Assembly (NCBI GenBank): GCA_903893955.1
Contig: CAITOG010000247.1
Location: forward strand, 1-19,213
From: an uncultured Actinomycetes bacterium
Lineage (GTDB): Bacteria; Actinomycetota; Acidimicrobiia; Acidimicrobiales; RAAP-2
Direction of reading: 5' to 3'
DNA: 19,213 nucleotides
Shown: positions 7,087 through 15,707 of the stretch, piece after piece
Position numbering within the stretch: the first letter of the stretch is position 1
How the letters are laid out: every line of letters begins with the position of its first letter
Notes under the pieces: generated by a model
Databases searched by the model: none
What the model saw: the letters and a program-made list of their open reading frames with translations, nothing else
Told to the model about the DNA's origin: nothing
Position numbers and translations under genes: made by a program

Positions 7087-9000
7087 TCAGGCACCCTGGA
7101 CCGCCTCGATCGATGGCGCACGCCTCGGCGAGATCCCCGGGATCCGGACGTTGCGGACCAACCACGGCACACCGAGGACGCCGTCGGGAACGTTCGCCAT
7201 CAGCGAGATACCGACACCAGCCGCGACGCCGGTCAGGCCTGTTCCCCACCACGGCAGGTGCGAACTCGCCAGCGGGAGGAGTGCGGCCGCCAAGCCGCCG
7301 AGCGCCGCACCGGTCACGGTGCGGATGCCGAAGATGGTGACGAAGAGCACGAGCTCGAGGCTGGCAAACATCTGGACATCGTTGGCGTTGAGCGCCAGCG
7401 GCTGACCTGCGTAGAGGACTCCACCGATGCCGGCCAGCGCGGCCGAGGCGGCGAACACGAGCATCTTCGAGAGCTGTGGGCTCATGCCGAGCGTGGCGAA
7501 AGCGGCAGGCGAGTCGTTGAGCGCCACGAGACGGCGGCCCCAGACGCTGCGCCGGATCGCCAGGACCCCGATGGCGCAGAGAACGAAGGCCACAGCGACG
7601 AAGACCATGTAGGCCTTGTCACCCGACGTCGAGATGCCAGGGATCGAGAGGCGACCGACCGGCACCGCACCGCCCTGGGGGATGAAGCTGATATTCGAGA
7701 AGAAGCCGTAGTACGCCGCCTGTGCGAAGGCCAGGGTGGCCAGCGCCAGGTAGAGGCCCTGCAGGCGAAGGGCTGGGAGCGAGACGATGGCGCCGACGGC
7801 CGCGCACACGAGCACCCCGATGATCAGACCCCACCATGAGGCCCCCCCAGAGGCGACCTTCGACATGACGAAGGCGCCGATGCCCATGAAGGTGAGCTGG
7901 CACAGTGAGACCTGCCCGGCATAGCCAGTCACCAAGATGAGTGACAGCGCCACGATCCCGAGTGCGAGGCCCTGGGTCACCGACCCGATCATCGAGCCGC
8001 CGAGCACGAAGGTGGCGCCGACAGCGATCGCCACGAAGAGCACGCTGCCCCTGATCGACTCGACCAGCGAGGCGACCCGCGGTGGCGTCGCCACCGTGAG
8101 CCGGCCGACAGCGCGAAGTCGGCTCGAGGGGACGACGAGCAGCGCGACGAACAAGAAGACCACCGGGGTGAGCACCGAGATCTCACTGACGAGGTTCACC
8201 GGGATGTGCCCTGGGAGGTAGCCCGTGGCATAGGCCTCTGCGAGCCCGAGGGCGATGCCACCGGCGAAGGTCCACGGCAGGTTCCGAAGTCGGCCGACGA
8301 TGGCCGCCGCATACCCGTTGACCACCAGCAGGGTGAGGAAGTTGATGTCGAGTCCTTGGACCTGGAGCTCGGGACTGATCAGGATCCCCGCCAGCGCCGC
8401 CAAGAAGAACCCGAGGATCCAGCCAGAGCGAGCCACGCGACGTGGCGAAGCGCCGGCCATGGCGAGAAGGTCGGGGTCATCGACCACCGCTCGCATGGCG
8501 ATGCCCGAGCGGACCTGGCGAAGGTAGATCCGAAGGCCGATGGCGATGAGGATCGCCACGATGACGACGATCACCTGGTGATAGGTGATCACCACGTTGA
8601 ACAGCGACACGGTGTGCCCGGCGAAGAACTCCGGCAACGAGCGCTGCTCGGCGGGCCAGATGGCCTGTGCCAGGCCGACCAGGATGAGCAGGAGGCCCAA
8701 GGAGACCATCAGGCTCCGCACCACGGTCGCGCCATAGAGGCGCCGCATATAGGTCTCTTCGACGAAGAGCGCCAGCAGCGGCGCCTCTATGAACAAGACG
8801 ACGACGAGTGCCAGCAGCGAGTTCCAGCCCCATGACTGGGTCATCTGCCAGTAGCTGAAGGCGGCGAACATCGCCACCGCCCCGTGAGCGAAGTTGAAGA
8901 CCCCGGTGGTGGTGTACGTCACCACGAGCCCCGTGGCGACGATGGCATAGACGGCGCCCGAGACGATGCCGATGACCGTGAAGGTCAGAAACGTCGTCAT
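7087..9000 (-). CDS. Fused LivH-LivM ABC importer permease
   Basis: A single 637-residue polytopic membrane protein forming the transport channel of the HAAT importer. The first half (about 1-300) is LivH-like, with NFAHG at 36-40 and the cytoplasmic coupling segment RAVVDDPDLLAMAGASPRRV. The second half (about 310-637) is LivM-like, with VTGYAGQVSLCQLTFMGIGA and the coupling segment LNDSPAAFATLGMSPQLSK. In most systems these are two proteins of about 290 and 330-400 residues, so both permease subunits are joined here. A weak ribosome binding site (AGGTGA) lies about 8 nt before the ATG. The gene follows the binding-protein gene by 61 bp and precedes livG by 1 bp. Confidence 0.93.
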   Translation of the reverse strand: MTTFLTFTVIGIVSGAVYAIVATGLVVTYTTTGVFNFAHGAVAMFAAFSYWQMTQSWGWNSLLALVVVLFIEAPLLALFVEETYMRRLYGATVVRSLMVSLGLLLILVGLAQAIWPAEQRSLPEFFAGHTVSLFNVVITYHQVIVVIVAILIAIGLRIYLRQVRSGIAMRAVVDDPDLLAMAGASPRRVARSGWILGFFLAALAGILISPELQVQGLDINFLTLLVVNGYAAAIVGRLRNLPWTFAGGIALGLAEAYATGYLPGHIPVNLVSEISVLTPVVFLFVALLVVPSSRLRAVGRLTVATPPRVASLVESIRGSVLFVAIAVGATFVLGGSMIGSVTQGLALGIVALSLILVTGYAGQVSLCQLTFMGIGAFVMSKVASGGASWWGLIIGVLVCAAVGAIVSLPALRLQGLYLALATLAFAQAAYYGFFSNISFIPQGGAVPVGRLSIPGISTSGDKAYMVFVAVAFVLCAIGVLAIRRSVWGRRLVALNDSPAAFATLGMSPQLSKMLVFAASAALAGIGGVLYAGQPLALNANDVQMFASLELVLFVTIFGIRTVTGAALGGLAAALLPLASSHLPWWGTGLTGVAAGVGISLMANVPDGVLGVPWLVRNVRIPGISPRRAPSIEAVQGA

Positions 9001-9061
9001 GAAGCGGTCACCTGCTCTGCCATCTGCTCAGGGCTCGTAGTTCCTCGGGCCTCCCGTCGAC

Positions 9062-10402
9062 CTAAGGGTTCACCTTCGGCAGAGCCCCGTGGTGCAGGGA
9101 GTAGTAGGGCTGGCTGCAGTCCCAGCCCTTGGTGGTGGGAGCGACACGAGTGAAGTTGCCGTTCTTGATCTGCGCCATCACGACACAGTTGCCTGGGATC
9201 TTCTTGGCCGGGTTCTGCGGGGCCATCAGGCCGCTGGCCGTGAACTTGGTGACCTTCTTGAGAGCTGCGAGGACCTTGCCACGGGTCGGGCTCGAACCGG
9301 CACTCTTGAGCGCCTGCGTGAAGAGCTGAGCCGATGCCCAGCCGTAGAGGGTGAAGAGGTCTGGCTTGAAGCCTGGGTGGGTCTTCTGGATCCAGGTGTT
9401 GAAGGTCTTGACCGCAGGGATCGCCTTGGCGTCCTGGCCGAGGTAGAGCGAGAAGCCCTGGCCGAGCCAGGTGCCGTTGGTCGCCGAAGCGCCGCCGGCA
9501 GCAGGGATGTAGTGCGGGTCGTAGATCGGGCCAGCCGAGAAGAGCACCTGCGGGTGATAGTTCTGCTGGACCATGGCCTTGTTGAGCGCCGCGAAGATCT
9601 GCCAGTCACCGTCGGTCATCAGGACCATCTTGACGCCCTTGTTCTTCATGTTGATGACGTCGGTGGTGAAGTTGGTCTCGATCGGCGACACCTCACGCAC
9701 GTAGGTGAAGTGGTAGCCGATGTGCTGCATCGCAGCCTCCTGGCCGTGCCACTGAGCGATAGCCGTGTCGGTGTTCGAGACGAGGTTCGCCACGCTCTTG
9801 ATCGCCTGTGGGTACTTGCTCTTGAGGATCGTGTAGGGGGTCAGCGGTGCTCCCTGAGCGAGCGGCTGGGGGCTGACGGTGTTGGGAAGCGAGTTCGTCC
9901 CCGGGTCGAGCGACACCGAGACGTTGGGCATCGCTGGGTTCTTGGCCAGCACGTTGCACGAGTAGTTGTCGAACAGCGAGAAGCTGCCCACCATCGCGAA
10001 GTCCTTGCTCAGGGCTGACTGCATCTCGCTCTGGTTCTGGGTGCCGCTGAACGCGTCGTCGGATGACTGCAGCGTGATCTTGCGACCGTTGATACCCCCG
10101 AGTGAGTTGATGTAGGCGAAGTAGGCCTGCGCTCCATAGGGCGCTCCCTGGAACAGTCCGGGCACAGGACCAGAGATGATCGAGATGTTGCCGACGGTGA
10201 CCGTCGACTTGGTGATTCCCACCGTCGAGTTGAGCTCTGCTGAGGTCGGCGTGCCTGCTGCCTGACACGACGAGCTGCTGGTGCTCGCTGCCGAAGCGAC
10301 AGATGCCGTCGTGACGACGAACCCGCCTGCGACCATCGCCGCTGCCGCCGTCGTGGCGATCAGTCGCCGGCCGAAGCCAGCCTTGCGCTCGATGAGAGCC
10401 AT
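9062..10402 (-). CDS. HAAT-type ABC importer substrate-binding protein (LivJ/LivK-like)
   Basis: Extracytoplasmic ligand-binding protein of the importer, 446 residues. The signal peptide has basic residues at 5-13, a hydrophobic stretch at 14-35 and an Ala-x-Ala cleavage site at about residue 38. The mature part follows the type 1 periplasmic-binding fold, for example VTVGNISIISGPVPG near the start and the INSLGGINGRKITLQSSDD segment. No lipobox is seen: the first Cys (46) lies in SSSSC, so the protein seems to be released or held another way. I chose the ATG at 10400-10402, which follows a GGGGGGAACG stretch, over an upstream in-frame start. The ligand cannot be named. It is first gene of the operon, 84 bp after the hydrolase gene; I see no clear promoter in that gap. 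Confidence 0.88.
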   Translation of the reverse strand: MALIERKAGFGRRLIATTAAAAMVAGGFVVTTASVASAASTSSSSCQAAGTPTSAELNSTVGITKSTVTVGNISIISGPVPGLFQGAPYGAQAYFAYINSLGGINGRKITLQSSDDAFSGTQNQSEMQSALSKDFAMVGSFSLFDNYSCNVLAKNPAMPNVSVSLDPGTNSLPNTVSPQPLAQGAPLTPYTILKSKYPQAIKSVANLVSNTDTAIAQWHGQEAAMQHIGYHFTYVREVSPIETNFTTDVINMKNKGVKMVLMTDGDWQIFAALNKAMVQQNYHPQVLFSAGPIYDPHYIPAAGGASATNGTWLGQGFSLYLGQDAKAIPAVKTFNTWIQKTHPGFKPDLFTLYGWASAQLFTQALKSAGSSPTRGKVLAALKKVTKFTASGLMAPQNPAKKIPGNCVVMAQIKNGNFTRVAPTTKGWDCSQPYYSLHHGALPKVNP

Positions 10403-10486
10403 CGTTCCCCCCTGTTCATGGACCCCGTCAGCCGGAGACACTTGTGTTCTGCGCAGTGCCTCGCCGAAGCGGGACACCCCCCTAGC

Positions 10487-11827
10487 TCACCTACGCTCGG
10501 TCTCCCGATCGCAGGATCCTGACTGTACGTCAGATTCCGGCGCTTGGGTAGCCAGCGCCCCACCTTTTCTCTCAGCCTCGTGGCGACTGCGAACTGTGTC
10601 GAGGAAGGCCACGATTCCGGCCACCGCTGCCGAACAACGGGGACTCGCGATGACGTCGAAGGCATGCTGCGCCAGAGGGAACTCGATGTAGCCAACAGGC
10701 GAGCTCGATACCTCTCGAAGGGCCGGCACGAAGGCCCGCGGCACCGCCACCGGGACGAGCGTGTCGTGCGTCCCGTGGAGCACCAGGAACGGCGGTGCGT
10801 CCTCTCTGAGCCGATACGACGGCGAGGCTGCCTCGAAGACCTCACGGGCTTCGGCGACGCGCTGCTTGATCACCTGGCGCTCAAGCAGGATCTTGAGCCC
10901 AGGGCCGTAGCGACCGGACGTCTGCGGGTCGCCGGTCATGTCGAGCACCCCGTAGATCGGGATGCAAGCGTCGACCGAGCAGTCAGCCCCCTCGAAGCCA
11001 GCCTTGAAGGCATCATCGTCACCGGCAAGTGCCGCCAGCGCCGCCAGATGGCCGCCCGCCGACCCTCCCGACAGCGCCACGAACGAGGGGTCCCCGCCGT
11101 ACTCGGCGGCATGTTCCTTGGCCCACGCGATCGCTGCGAGGACGTCGTTGATGTGGTCAGGCCACACCGCTCGAGGCGAGAGACGGTAGTTGATCGAGAA
11201 GCAGACCCACCCGCGCTCGACGAGCTCGAACAGCATCGGCTTGCCCTGCTCTCGCTTGTCGCCGAGCACCCATGCGCCCCCGTGCACATAGATCATCACC
11301 GGCGCGCCCGAGATCCCACCGGCTGGCGCGTACACGTCGAGTCGCTGCGCCTTGGCACCATCGACGACATAGGGCACGTCCTTGGTCACCGAGATGGCCC
11401 GGGTCGGGAGCGGGACGGCTCGCACCACCCGCCACCACCGTCCCCACTTCGGATGCGTGTCGGTTGCGGTCATGTCGATCCTGAGGCCAGGCGTCGAGGC
11501 CAGCGACCTGCGGACCACCTGGCGAGCCTGGCGACCGACCACCAGGGCGATCAGAAGTCCGACAAGTGCGACAGCGGCCAGGCACAAGCCGATGACACCT
11601 GTGGCACTGTTCCCAGCACCTCCCCACACAAGCAGCGCGACCACGAGGACATCGAGCACCACCAGCTGCCCTGCGAGCTCTCCGGTGAGCCAGCCGATGA
11701 AGAACGCCGTCCCGGTCAGCGGGTCGCGCCGGATGGGCACGTACACCGTCATCACCGCGATCAGCGCCACGATGCCCCAGATGAGTAGCAACACGTTCAC
11801 GTCTCTATCTTGCCCCTTCTCGAGCAT
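10487..11827 (-). CDS. Membrane-anchored alpha/beta hydrolase (esterase/lipase-like)
   Basis: Probably hydrolyses an ester. The N-terminal third (about residues 11-98) has three or so hydrophobic membrane segments. The catalytic domain follows, with the oxyanion motif HGGAW at 182-186, nucleophile Ser256 in GGSAGG, and probable acid Asp355 (HGTHD) and base His388 (QHAFD). This is the hormone-sensitive-lipase / BD-FAE type, and the layout resembles mycobacterial LipM/LipQ-like proteins. The start is uncertain: the ATG at 11825-11827 overlaps the preceding LLM gene by 23 bp, while a GTG at 11798-11800 would start the protein just before the first membrane segment. It is likely co-transcribed with that LLM oxidoreductase gene. 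The substrate is unknown. Confidence 0.85.
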   Translation of the reverse strand: MLEKGQDRDVNVLLLIWGIVALIAVMTVYVPIRRDPLTGTAFFIGWLTGELAGQLVVLDVLVVALLVWGGAGNSATGVIGLCLAAVALVGLLIALVVGRQARQVVRRSLASTPGLRIDMTATDTHPKWGRWWRVVRAVPLPTRAISVTKDVPYVVDGAKAQRLDVYAPAGGISGAPVMIYVHGGAWVLGDKREQGKPMLFELVERGWVCFSINYRLSPRAVWPDHINDVLAAIAWAKEHAAEYGGDPSFVALSGGSAGGHLAALAALAGDDDAFKAGFEGADCSVDACIPIYGVLDMTGDPQTSGRYGPGLKILLERQVIKQRVAEAREVFEAASPSYRLREDAPPFLVLHGTHDTLVPVAVPRAFVPALREVSSSPVGYIEFPLAQHAFDVIASPRCSAAVAGIVAFLDTVRSRHEAERKGGALATQAPESDVQSGSCDRETERR

Positions 11828-12857
11828 CGCTCACTCGCACGCCGCTCTCGGCGTGGAGGTGGTCGAGCAGCTCCCTCGTCGTCTCGTCTGACGGCGTCGA
11901 GGGGAAGAACAGCGCCACCCGGTCAGCGAGACCACCGACCTTTTCCACGACGCGTGCCGCGACCTCCTGAGGGCGACCCACCACAGCGAGCCGCTCGGTG
12001 ACCTCATCGTCGACAAGCGAGCCGAGCAGGTCGAAGCGACCTTCGGCGACGGCGTGACGAAGCGGTTCGTGGAGATCCTCTCGACCGATTGACTCGAGCA
12101 CCCGTCGGTAGGCCGGCGTCGAGCCGTAGAAGCCGAGCAGTGCACGAGCACCCCGATCAGCTGCCTCGAGCTCCTCGTCGTCTCGACCCACGGCGGTGAT
12201 CACGCCGCAGACCACTTCGATGCCGTCCCTTCCCTTGCCGGCCGCCTCGAGGCCTCGCTCGATCGCGGGCAGCGTCGTGGCCGCCAGCAGTTCCGCCGAC
12301 GTGAAGGGGAGCACGCTCACCCCATCGCCGCGTGCCGCTGCGAGCTCGGTCATCGCTGGACCGAGCGCCCCGACGATCACCGGGGGTGGCGATGTGGTCA
12401 ACGGTGATGGGGAGAACATCGGCGTCATGAGCGTGTGGGTGTAGTGCGGACCGCGGTGGTCGAGTGGCACTCCGTCTTGCCAGGTAGCGAAGATGGCGTG
12501 CAGTGCATCGACGTAGTCGCCCATCCGCTCGAGGGGTCGCGACCACTCGATCCCGAAGCGACGAGTGATATGGGCGCGTATCTGAGGGGCGATGCCGAGT
12601 CGGAATCGACCACCGGTGAGCCGCTGGAGGTCGAAGGCGGCATGAGCGAGGTGGATCGGGTTTCGCGGGAAGGCGATGGCGGCGTTGGTCATCAACGAGG
12701 CCCCAGGCGCGCCCGCTGCAGCCAGGAACAGCGCCCCGGTCACATCATGAGGGCCTTCGGCGGTGAAGAGGCCATCGGCACCGAGCGCAAGGAGCTCTCC
12801 TGAGCGCTCCACGACGTCCTCCAAGGCCACACCCATGATGCTCAGATCGAACTCCAT
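11805..12857 (-). CDS. LLM-class F420-dependent oxidoreductase (TIGR03617-like)
   Basis: A luciferase-like TIM-barrel flavin or F420 oxidoreductase of 350 residues. The segments GRFRLGIAPQIRAHITRRFG, ERMGDYVDALHAIF, HYTHTLMTPMFSPSPL and PPPVIVGALGPAMTELAAARGDG match the actinobacterial subfamily that I recall as TIGR03617. The ATG at 12855-12857 is chosen because GGTGGAG lies just upstream and the protein then begins MEFDLSIMG; a start eight codons earlier is less likely. It is probably the first gene of a two-gene unit with the membrane hydrolase. It is divergent, by 76 bp, from a second LLM gene. Cofactor use (F420 rather than FMN) is inferred from family and taxon. Confidence 0.88.
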   Translation of the reverse strand: MEFDLSIMGVALEDVVERSGELLALGADGLFTAEGPHDVTGALFLAAAGAPGASLMTNAAIAFPRNPIHLAHAAFDLQRLTGGRFRLGIAPQIRAHITRRFGIEWSRPLERMGDYVDALHAIFATWQDGVPLDHRGPHYTHTLMTPMFSPSPLTTSPPPVIVGALGPAMTELAAARGDGVSVLPFTSAELLAATTLPAIERGLEAAGKGRDGIEVVCGVITAVGRDDEELEAADRGARALLGFYGSTPAYRRVLESIGREDLHEPLRHAVAEGRFDLLGSLVDDEVTERLAVVGRPQEVAARVVEKVGGLADRVALFFPSTPSDETTRELLDHLHAESGVRVSDAREGAR

Positions 12858-12933
12858 CTCTCCACCTTCGCACGGCTGCACCCACCACGTTCACCCGTAG
12901 GTTGATGGGCACGGATTCAACAAGGAGCACACC

Positions 12934-13833
12934 ATGACCGCTGCGAGCCTCGAGCGCCTCCACGGAACGATCGGCCTGTGGAGCTTTGCCCACGAGACCC
13001 TGGCCGCGAACGAGGCGCACCGTGCCCCGAAGCTGGCTGAGGAGCTCGGCTTCTCGTCCTACTGGATGCCAGAGTCGGCCGGGCGGGAGTCGTTCACCAG
13101 CGCCTCGTTGCTCCTCGCCGGCACGAGCACCATCACTCTTGGCACCTCGATCGCTTCGATCTGGGCACGGGACGCGATGGCGGCCGCAGCTGGCGCCAAG
13201 ACCCTCAATGCAGCGCACGATGACCGCTTCGTGCTCGGGCTCGGCGTGAGCCACAAGCCCGCGGTCGAGCAAGCTCGGGGGCACATCTATGAGCGTCCGG
13301 TGGCTGCCATGCGTTCCTACCTCGAGGCACTCGACAGCGCGCCGATGTTCTCACCCGAGGGTTCGACGAGACCGCCTCGGCTCATCGCCGCCCTCGGTCC
13401 AGCGATGCTCGAACTGGCTGCCGAGCTGGCTGACGGCGCGCTCCCCTACCTCGTGACCCCGGCGCACACCGAGGTCGCACGCCAAGCCCTCGGACCTGAT
13501 CGTTCCCTCGTGGTGGAGCAGGCCATCGCGCTCACCGACGACGAAGACGACTTCCGGGCACGAGCCAGCGCCCACCTCCGGATCTACACCGGCTTGCCCA
13601 ACTACCAGAACAACTGGCGGCGCCTCGGCTTCTCTGACGAGGACTTCATCCCTGGCGGCAGCCATCGCCTCCAAGACGCGATGGTGGTGCGGGGTGGGAC
13701 CGACCAGGTGGCGGCTCGCGTGGCAGAGCACAGGGAGGCAGGCGCTGACGTCGTGTGCCTCCAGGTCCTCGGTGCCGATCCGCTCAGCATCCCAGAGGCC
13801 GAGTGGCGGCTCCTCGCCGGGGAGGTGCGCTGA
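12934..13833 (+). CDS. LLM-class F420-dependent oxidoreductase (TIGR03620-like)
   Basis: A compact luciferase-like oxidoreductase of 299 residues. LHGTIGLWSF, ELGFSSYWMPES, TLGTSIASIWARD, DDRFVLGLGVSH and RLIAALGPAMLELAAELADGA fit the short actinobacterial subfamily I recall as TIGR03620. It shares the ALGPAM-ELAA motif with its divergent neighbour but is about 50 residues shorter, and the two belong to different subfamilies. The ribosome binding site AAGGAG lies 7 nt before the ATG. A weak -10 candidate (TAGGTT, 12898-12903) lies in the 76-bp divergent gap, without a clear -35. The stop is followed after 1 bp by the SRPBCC gene, so the two are surely co-transcribed. Confidence 0.88.
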   Translation: MTAASLERLHGTIGLWSFAHETLAANEAHRAPKLAEELGFSSYWMPESAGRESFTSASLLLAGTSTITLGTSIASIWARDAMAAAAGAKTLNAAHDDRFVLGLGVSHKPAVEQARGHIYERPVAAMRSYLEALDSAPMFSPEGSTRPPRLIAALGPAMLELAAELADGALPYLVTPAHTEVARQALGPDRSLVVEQAIALTDDEDDFRARASAHLRIYTGLPNYQNNWRRLGFSDEDFIPGGSHRLQDAMVVRGGTDQVAARVAEHREAGADVVCLQVLGADPLSIPEAEWRLLAGEVR

Positions 13834-13834
13834 G

Positions 13835-14284
13835 ATGGCCGACGTCACGGTGAGCACGAGCATCGACGCCAGCGTCGAGCAGGTCTGGCACGAGCTGAGT
13901 GCGATCGAGGATCACGTGGAGTGGATGGCTGATGCGGTGGCGATCACCTTCGACAGCGACCAGCGTCGAGGAGTTGGCACGTCATTCCTCTGCGCGACGA
14001 AGATCGGACCGCTGCGCACTTCTGACCACATGACCATCACCGAGTGGGAGGACCACGTGGCGATCGGCGTCGTCCACGAGGGCGCCGTTACCGGTCGAGG
14101 CCGCTTCCAGATCGTGGCGACGAGCCCGACGTCGACCGAGGTCACATGGCGTGAGCAGCTCACCCTGCCGTGGTGGATGGGAGGCGCGCTCGGCGGCGTG
14201 GCGGCCAAGCCCGTGTTCAGGTGGATCTGGAGGCGAAACCTCCAGCGCCTCAAACTACGAGTCGAGCGGCCTACGGCGTCTTGA
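13835..14284 (+). CDS. SRPBCC family protein (polyketide cyclase/dehydrase-like)
   Basis: A 149-residue cytoplasmic protein with the START/Bet v 1-like pattern: it opens ADVTVSTSIDASVEQVWHEL, continues with IEDHVEWMADAVAITF and GVGTSFLCATKIGPLRTSDH, and ends in a long amphipathic helix rich in Trp and Arg. Such proteins bind hydrophobic ligands in a cavity; some are cyclases, others carriers. It starts 1 bp after the LLM gene stop, and GGGGAGGTGCG inside that gene can act as ribosome binding site. The pairing suggests it handles the substrate or product of the oxidoreductase, which is inference. Its last 14 bp overlap the 3' end of the convergent secreted-protein gene. Confidence 0.83.
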   Translation: MADVTVSTSIDASVEQVWHELSAIEDHVEWMADAVAITFDSDQRRGVGTSFLCATKIGPLRTSDHMTITEWEDHVAIGVVHEGAVTGRGRFQIVATSPTSTEVTWREQLTLPWWMGGALGGVAAKPVFRWIWRRNLQRLKLRVERPTAS

Positions 14285-15683
14285 TGGTGACCGGCAGGCT
14301 GCTACCACCCTGGTAGCCACCAGAGTCGGTGACCGTGAGGGCGACCGTGTGGCTCCCAGCGGTGACGAACCTGGTGGCGAAGGTCGCCCCTGAGCCGGCG
14401 GGCTGTCCATCGAGCGTCCACGACCTCGAGAGCACGGCGCCCGATGGCGTCGAGACGGTGGCGTGGAAGGTCACCAGCTTGCCGACGGTGAGCTTGCCTG
14501 TGCTCCTCAGACTCACGCTCGGCGCTATCCAGCCCGTCTGACAGCCAGCAGCGTGGCTGAGCTTGTACGAGGAGTTGGAGAACTCCTGCTGGATCAGGTA
14601 CTTCGAACCGTTGAGCCTGACGTTGTAGCGCTGCCCGCTCGTGCCACGCAACGCCCCATAGACATAGGCGCACAGGTCACCGATCTCGTTGCCGCTCTTG
14701 TCCATCCAGCCGTGCGTCAGTCCGTCCTGTGAGTAGCCCTGCGGGTCGGTGACGGCCTCGGCGATCTCGTGGGAGACGGCAGAGACGCCGTAGTCGACCG
14801 CAGGGTCAGCGTTCGGAGCATCGACCAGACCGTTGCAGCCGATCCCCGTTCCCGAGTTCCACACCGTGTACGGGATGACCGCGTAGAGCATGGGCGCATC
14901 GGTGGGCGCTGGGTTGACGTAGGAGTGATAGGCGCAGTAGCTGTCGGCTGTGTCGGCGTAGTTCGCGGTGCACGAGTGCGGGGTCTGGCCCTGTGAGGGC
15001 ATGCAGTCCTCGACGCCCTTTGGCAGGTACACGACGTAGAGGTGCGACCAGTCGGTGGAAAGGTTCTTGTCCGTCGTCAACCGCTGGACCTCGGCCATGA
15101 TGTCAGCGTCGCTAATGCACGAGCTGTAGCCCGAGTTGTCGTTGTAGATCGCGCCAGAATCAGGCGAGCAACCTGTGGTGTTGGCGTCATTGGGGTAGGC
15201 CTGGGTGTCGACGATCGGCTGGGACGCAGTCATCTGCGAGCCGAAGCGGGTGCCGCTCGCATTGGTGTACTGGGTCAGCACGCTGAACGGCGAAGCCGTG
15301 GTGCCAGCGGTGGTGGCTGCCGAGAGGTCATCGATGAACTGCGTGCTGAGCGACTCGTAGCCGCTGTCGAATGCTGCTTGGTTCGGCGCCCAGTAGATAG
15401 GCGTCAGCGTCACTGCGCCGGGCTGCAGCGATGTCCCCATAGTCACCCCGCCCTTGAGCTTGAGTGGCGGACTGCCCCCGTTGTAGGCCTTCGAGGCACT
15501 TGACCTCGCTGCGAGGCTGCAGGCAATCGGGGCAGCCGTCGTCGAGGGCCGCTGGATCCCGAGGAACCGCCCGACATGGGTCGGTGCCGGCGCGCATGAC
15601 GTGGCACCTGCCACTGAGCCGGCGCTGGCGAGGGGGACCAACGACGAGGCCACGACTGCTGCGAACACCACCAACCTGCGCAC
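14271..15683 (-). CDS. Secreted protein with HE-type metalloprotease-like motif and C-terminal PKD-like domain
   Basis: An exported protein of 470 residues. A signal peptide (basic MRR, hydrophobic 4-20, cleavage about 24-28) precedes a large domain. The motif SHEIAEAVTDP is at 304-314, followed by GWMDKSGNEIGDLC at 325-338. His305, Glu306, Glu309, Glu333 and Asp336 are candidate metal ligands or catalytic residues. Several Cys (171, 189, 227, 238, 250, 283, 338, 381) could form disulfides outside the cell. Residues about 388-468 form a PKD/Ig-like beta domain. I recall the SHE-EA-TDP pattern from bacterial EXORDIUM-like or putative peptidase proteins; no activity is certain. The start is a GTG with no Shine-Dalgarno sequence; a TAGACA element 6 nt upstream allows a leaderless start. 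Confidence 0.8.
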   Translation of the reverse strand: MRRLVVFAAVVASSLVPLASAGSVAGATSCAPAPTHVGRFLGIQRPSTTAAPIACSLAARSSASKAYNGGSPPLKLKGGVTMGTSLQPGAVTLTPIYWAPNQAAFDSGYESLSTQFIDDLSAATTAGTTASPFSVLTQYTNASGTRFGSQMTASQPIVDTQAYPNDANTTGCSPDSGAIYNDNSGYSSCISDADIMAEVQRLTTDKNLSTDWSHLYVVYLPKGVEDCMPSQGQTPHSCTANYADTADSYCAYHSYVNPAPTDAPMLYAVIPYTVWNSGTGIGCNGLVDAPNADPAVDYGVSAVSHEIAEAVTDPQGYSQDGLTHGWMDKSGNEIGDLCAYVYGALRGTSGQRYNVRLNGSKYLIQQEFSNSSYKLSHAAGCQTGWIAPSVSLRSTGKLTVGKLVTFHATVSTPSGAVLSRSWTLDGQPAGSGATFATRFVTAGSHTVALTVTDSGGYQGGSSLPVTIKTP

Positions 15684-15686
15684 GCA

Positions 15687-15701
15687 GACTGTCTATCAGT
15701 C
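15687..15701. repeat. Short inverted repeat next to the secreted-protein start
   Basis: GACTG and CAGTC arms separated by 5 nt, ending 3 bp before the GTG start on the minus strand and overlapping the -10-like TAGACA (minus strand, 15695-15690). It could be a small operator, but five-base arms can arise by chance. Confidence 0.3.
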
Positions 15702-15707
15702 AAAACC

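Noticed and set aside
6577..7839. 420-codon plus-strand open frame across livG and the permease gene
   Set aside because: Antisense to two recognisable transporter genes; the product is a repetitive Arg/Asp/Glu-rich shadow.
9089..10018. Plus-strand open frame opposite the binding-protein gene
   Set aside because: Shadow of the conserved minus-strand gene; no motif and no ribosome binding site of note.
10544..11788. 414-codon plus-strand open frame opposite the membrane hydrolase gene
   Set aside because: The minus strand carries a complete catalytic triad and membrane segments; the plus-strand product is Arg/His-rich without features.
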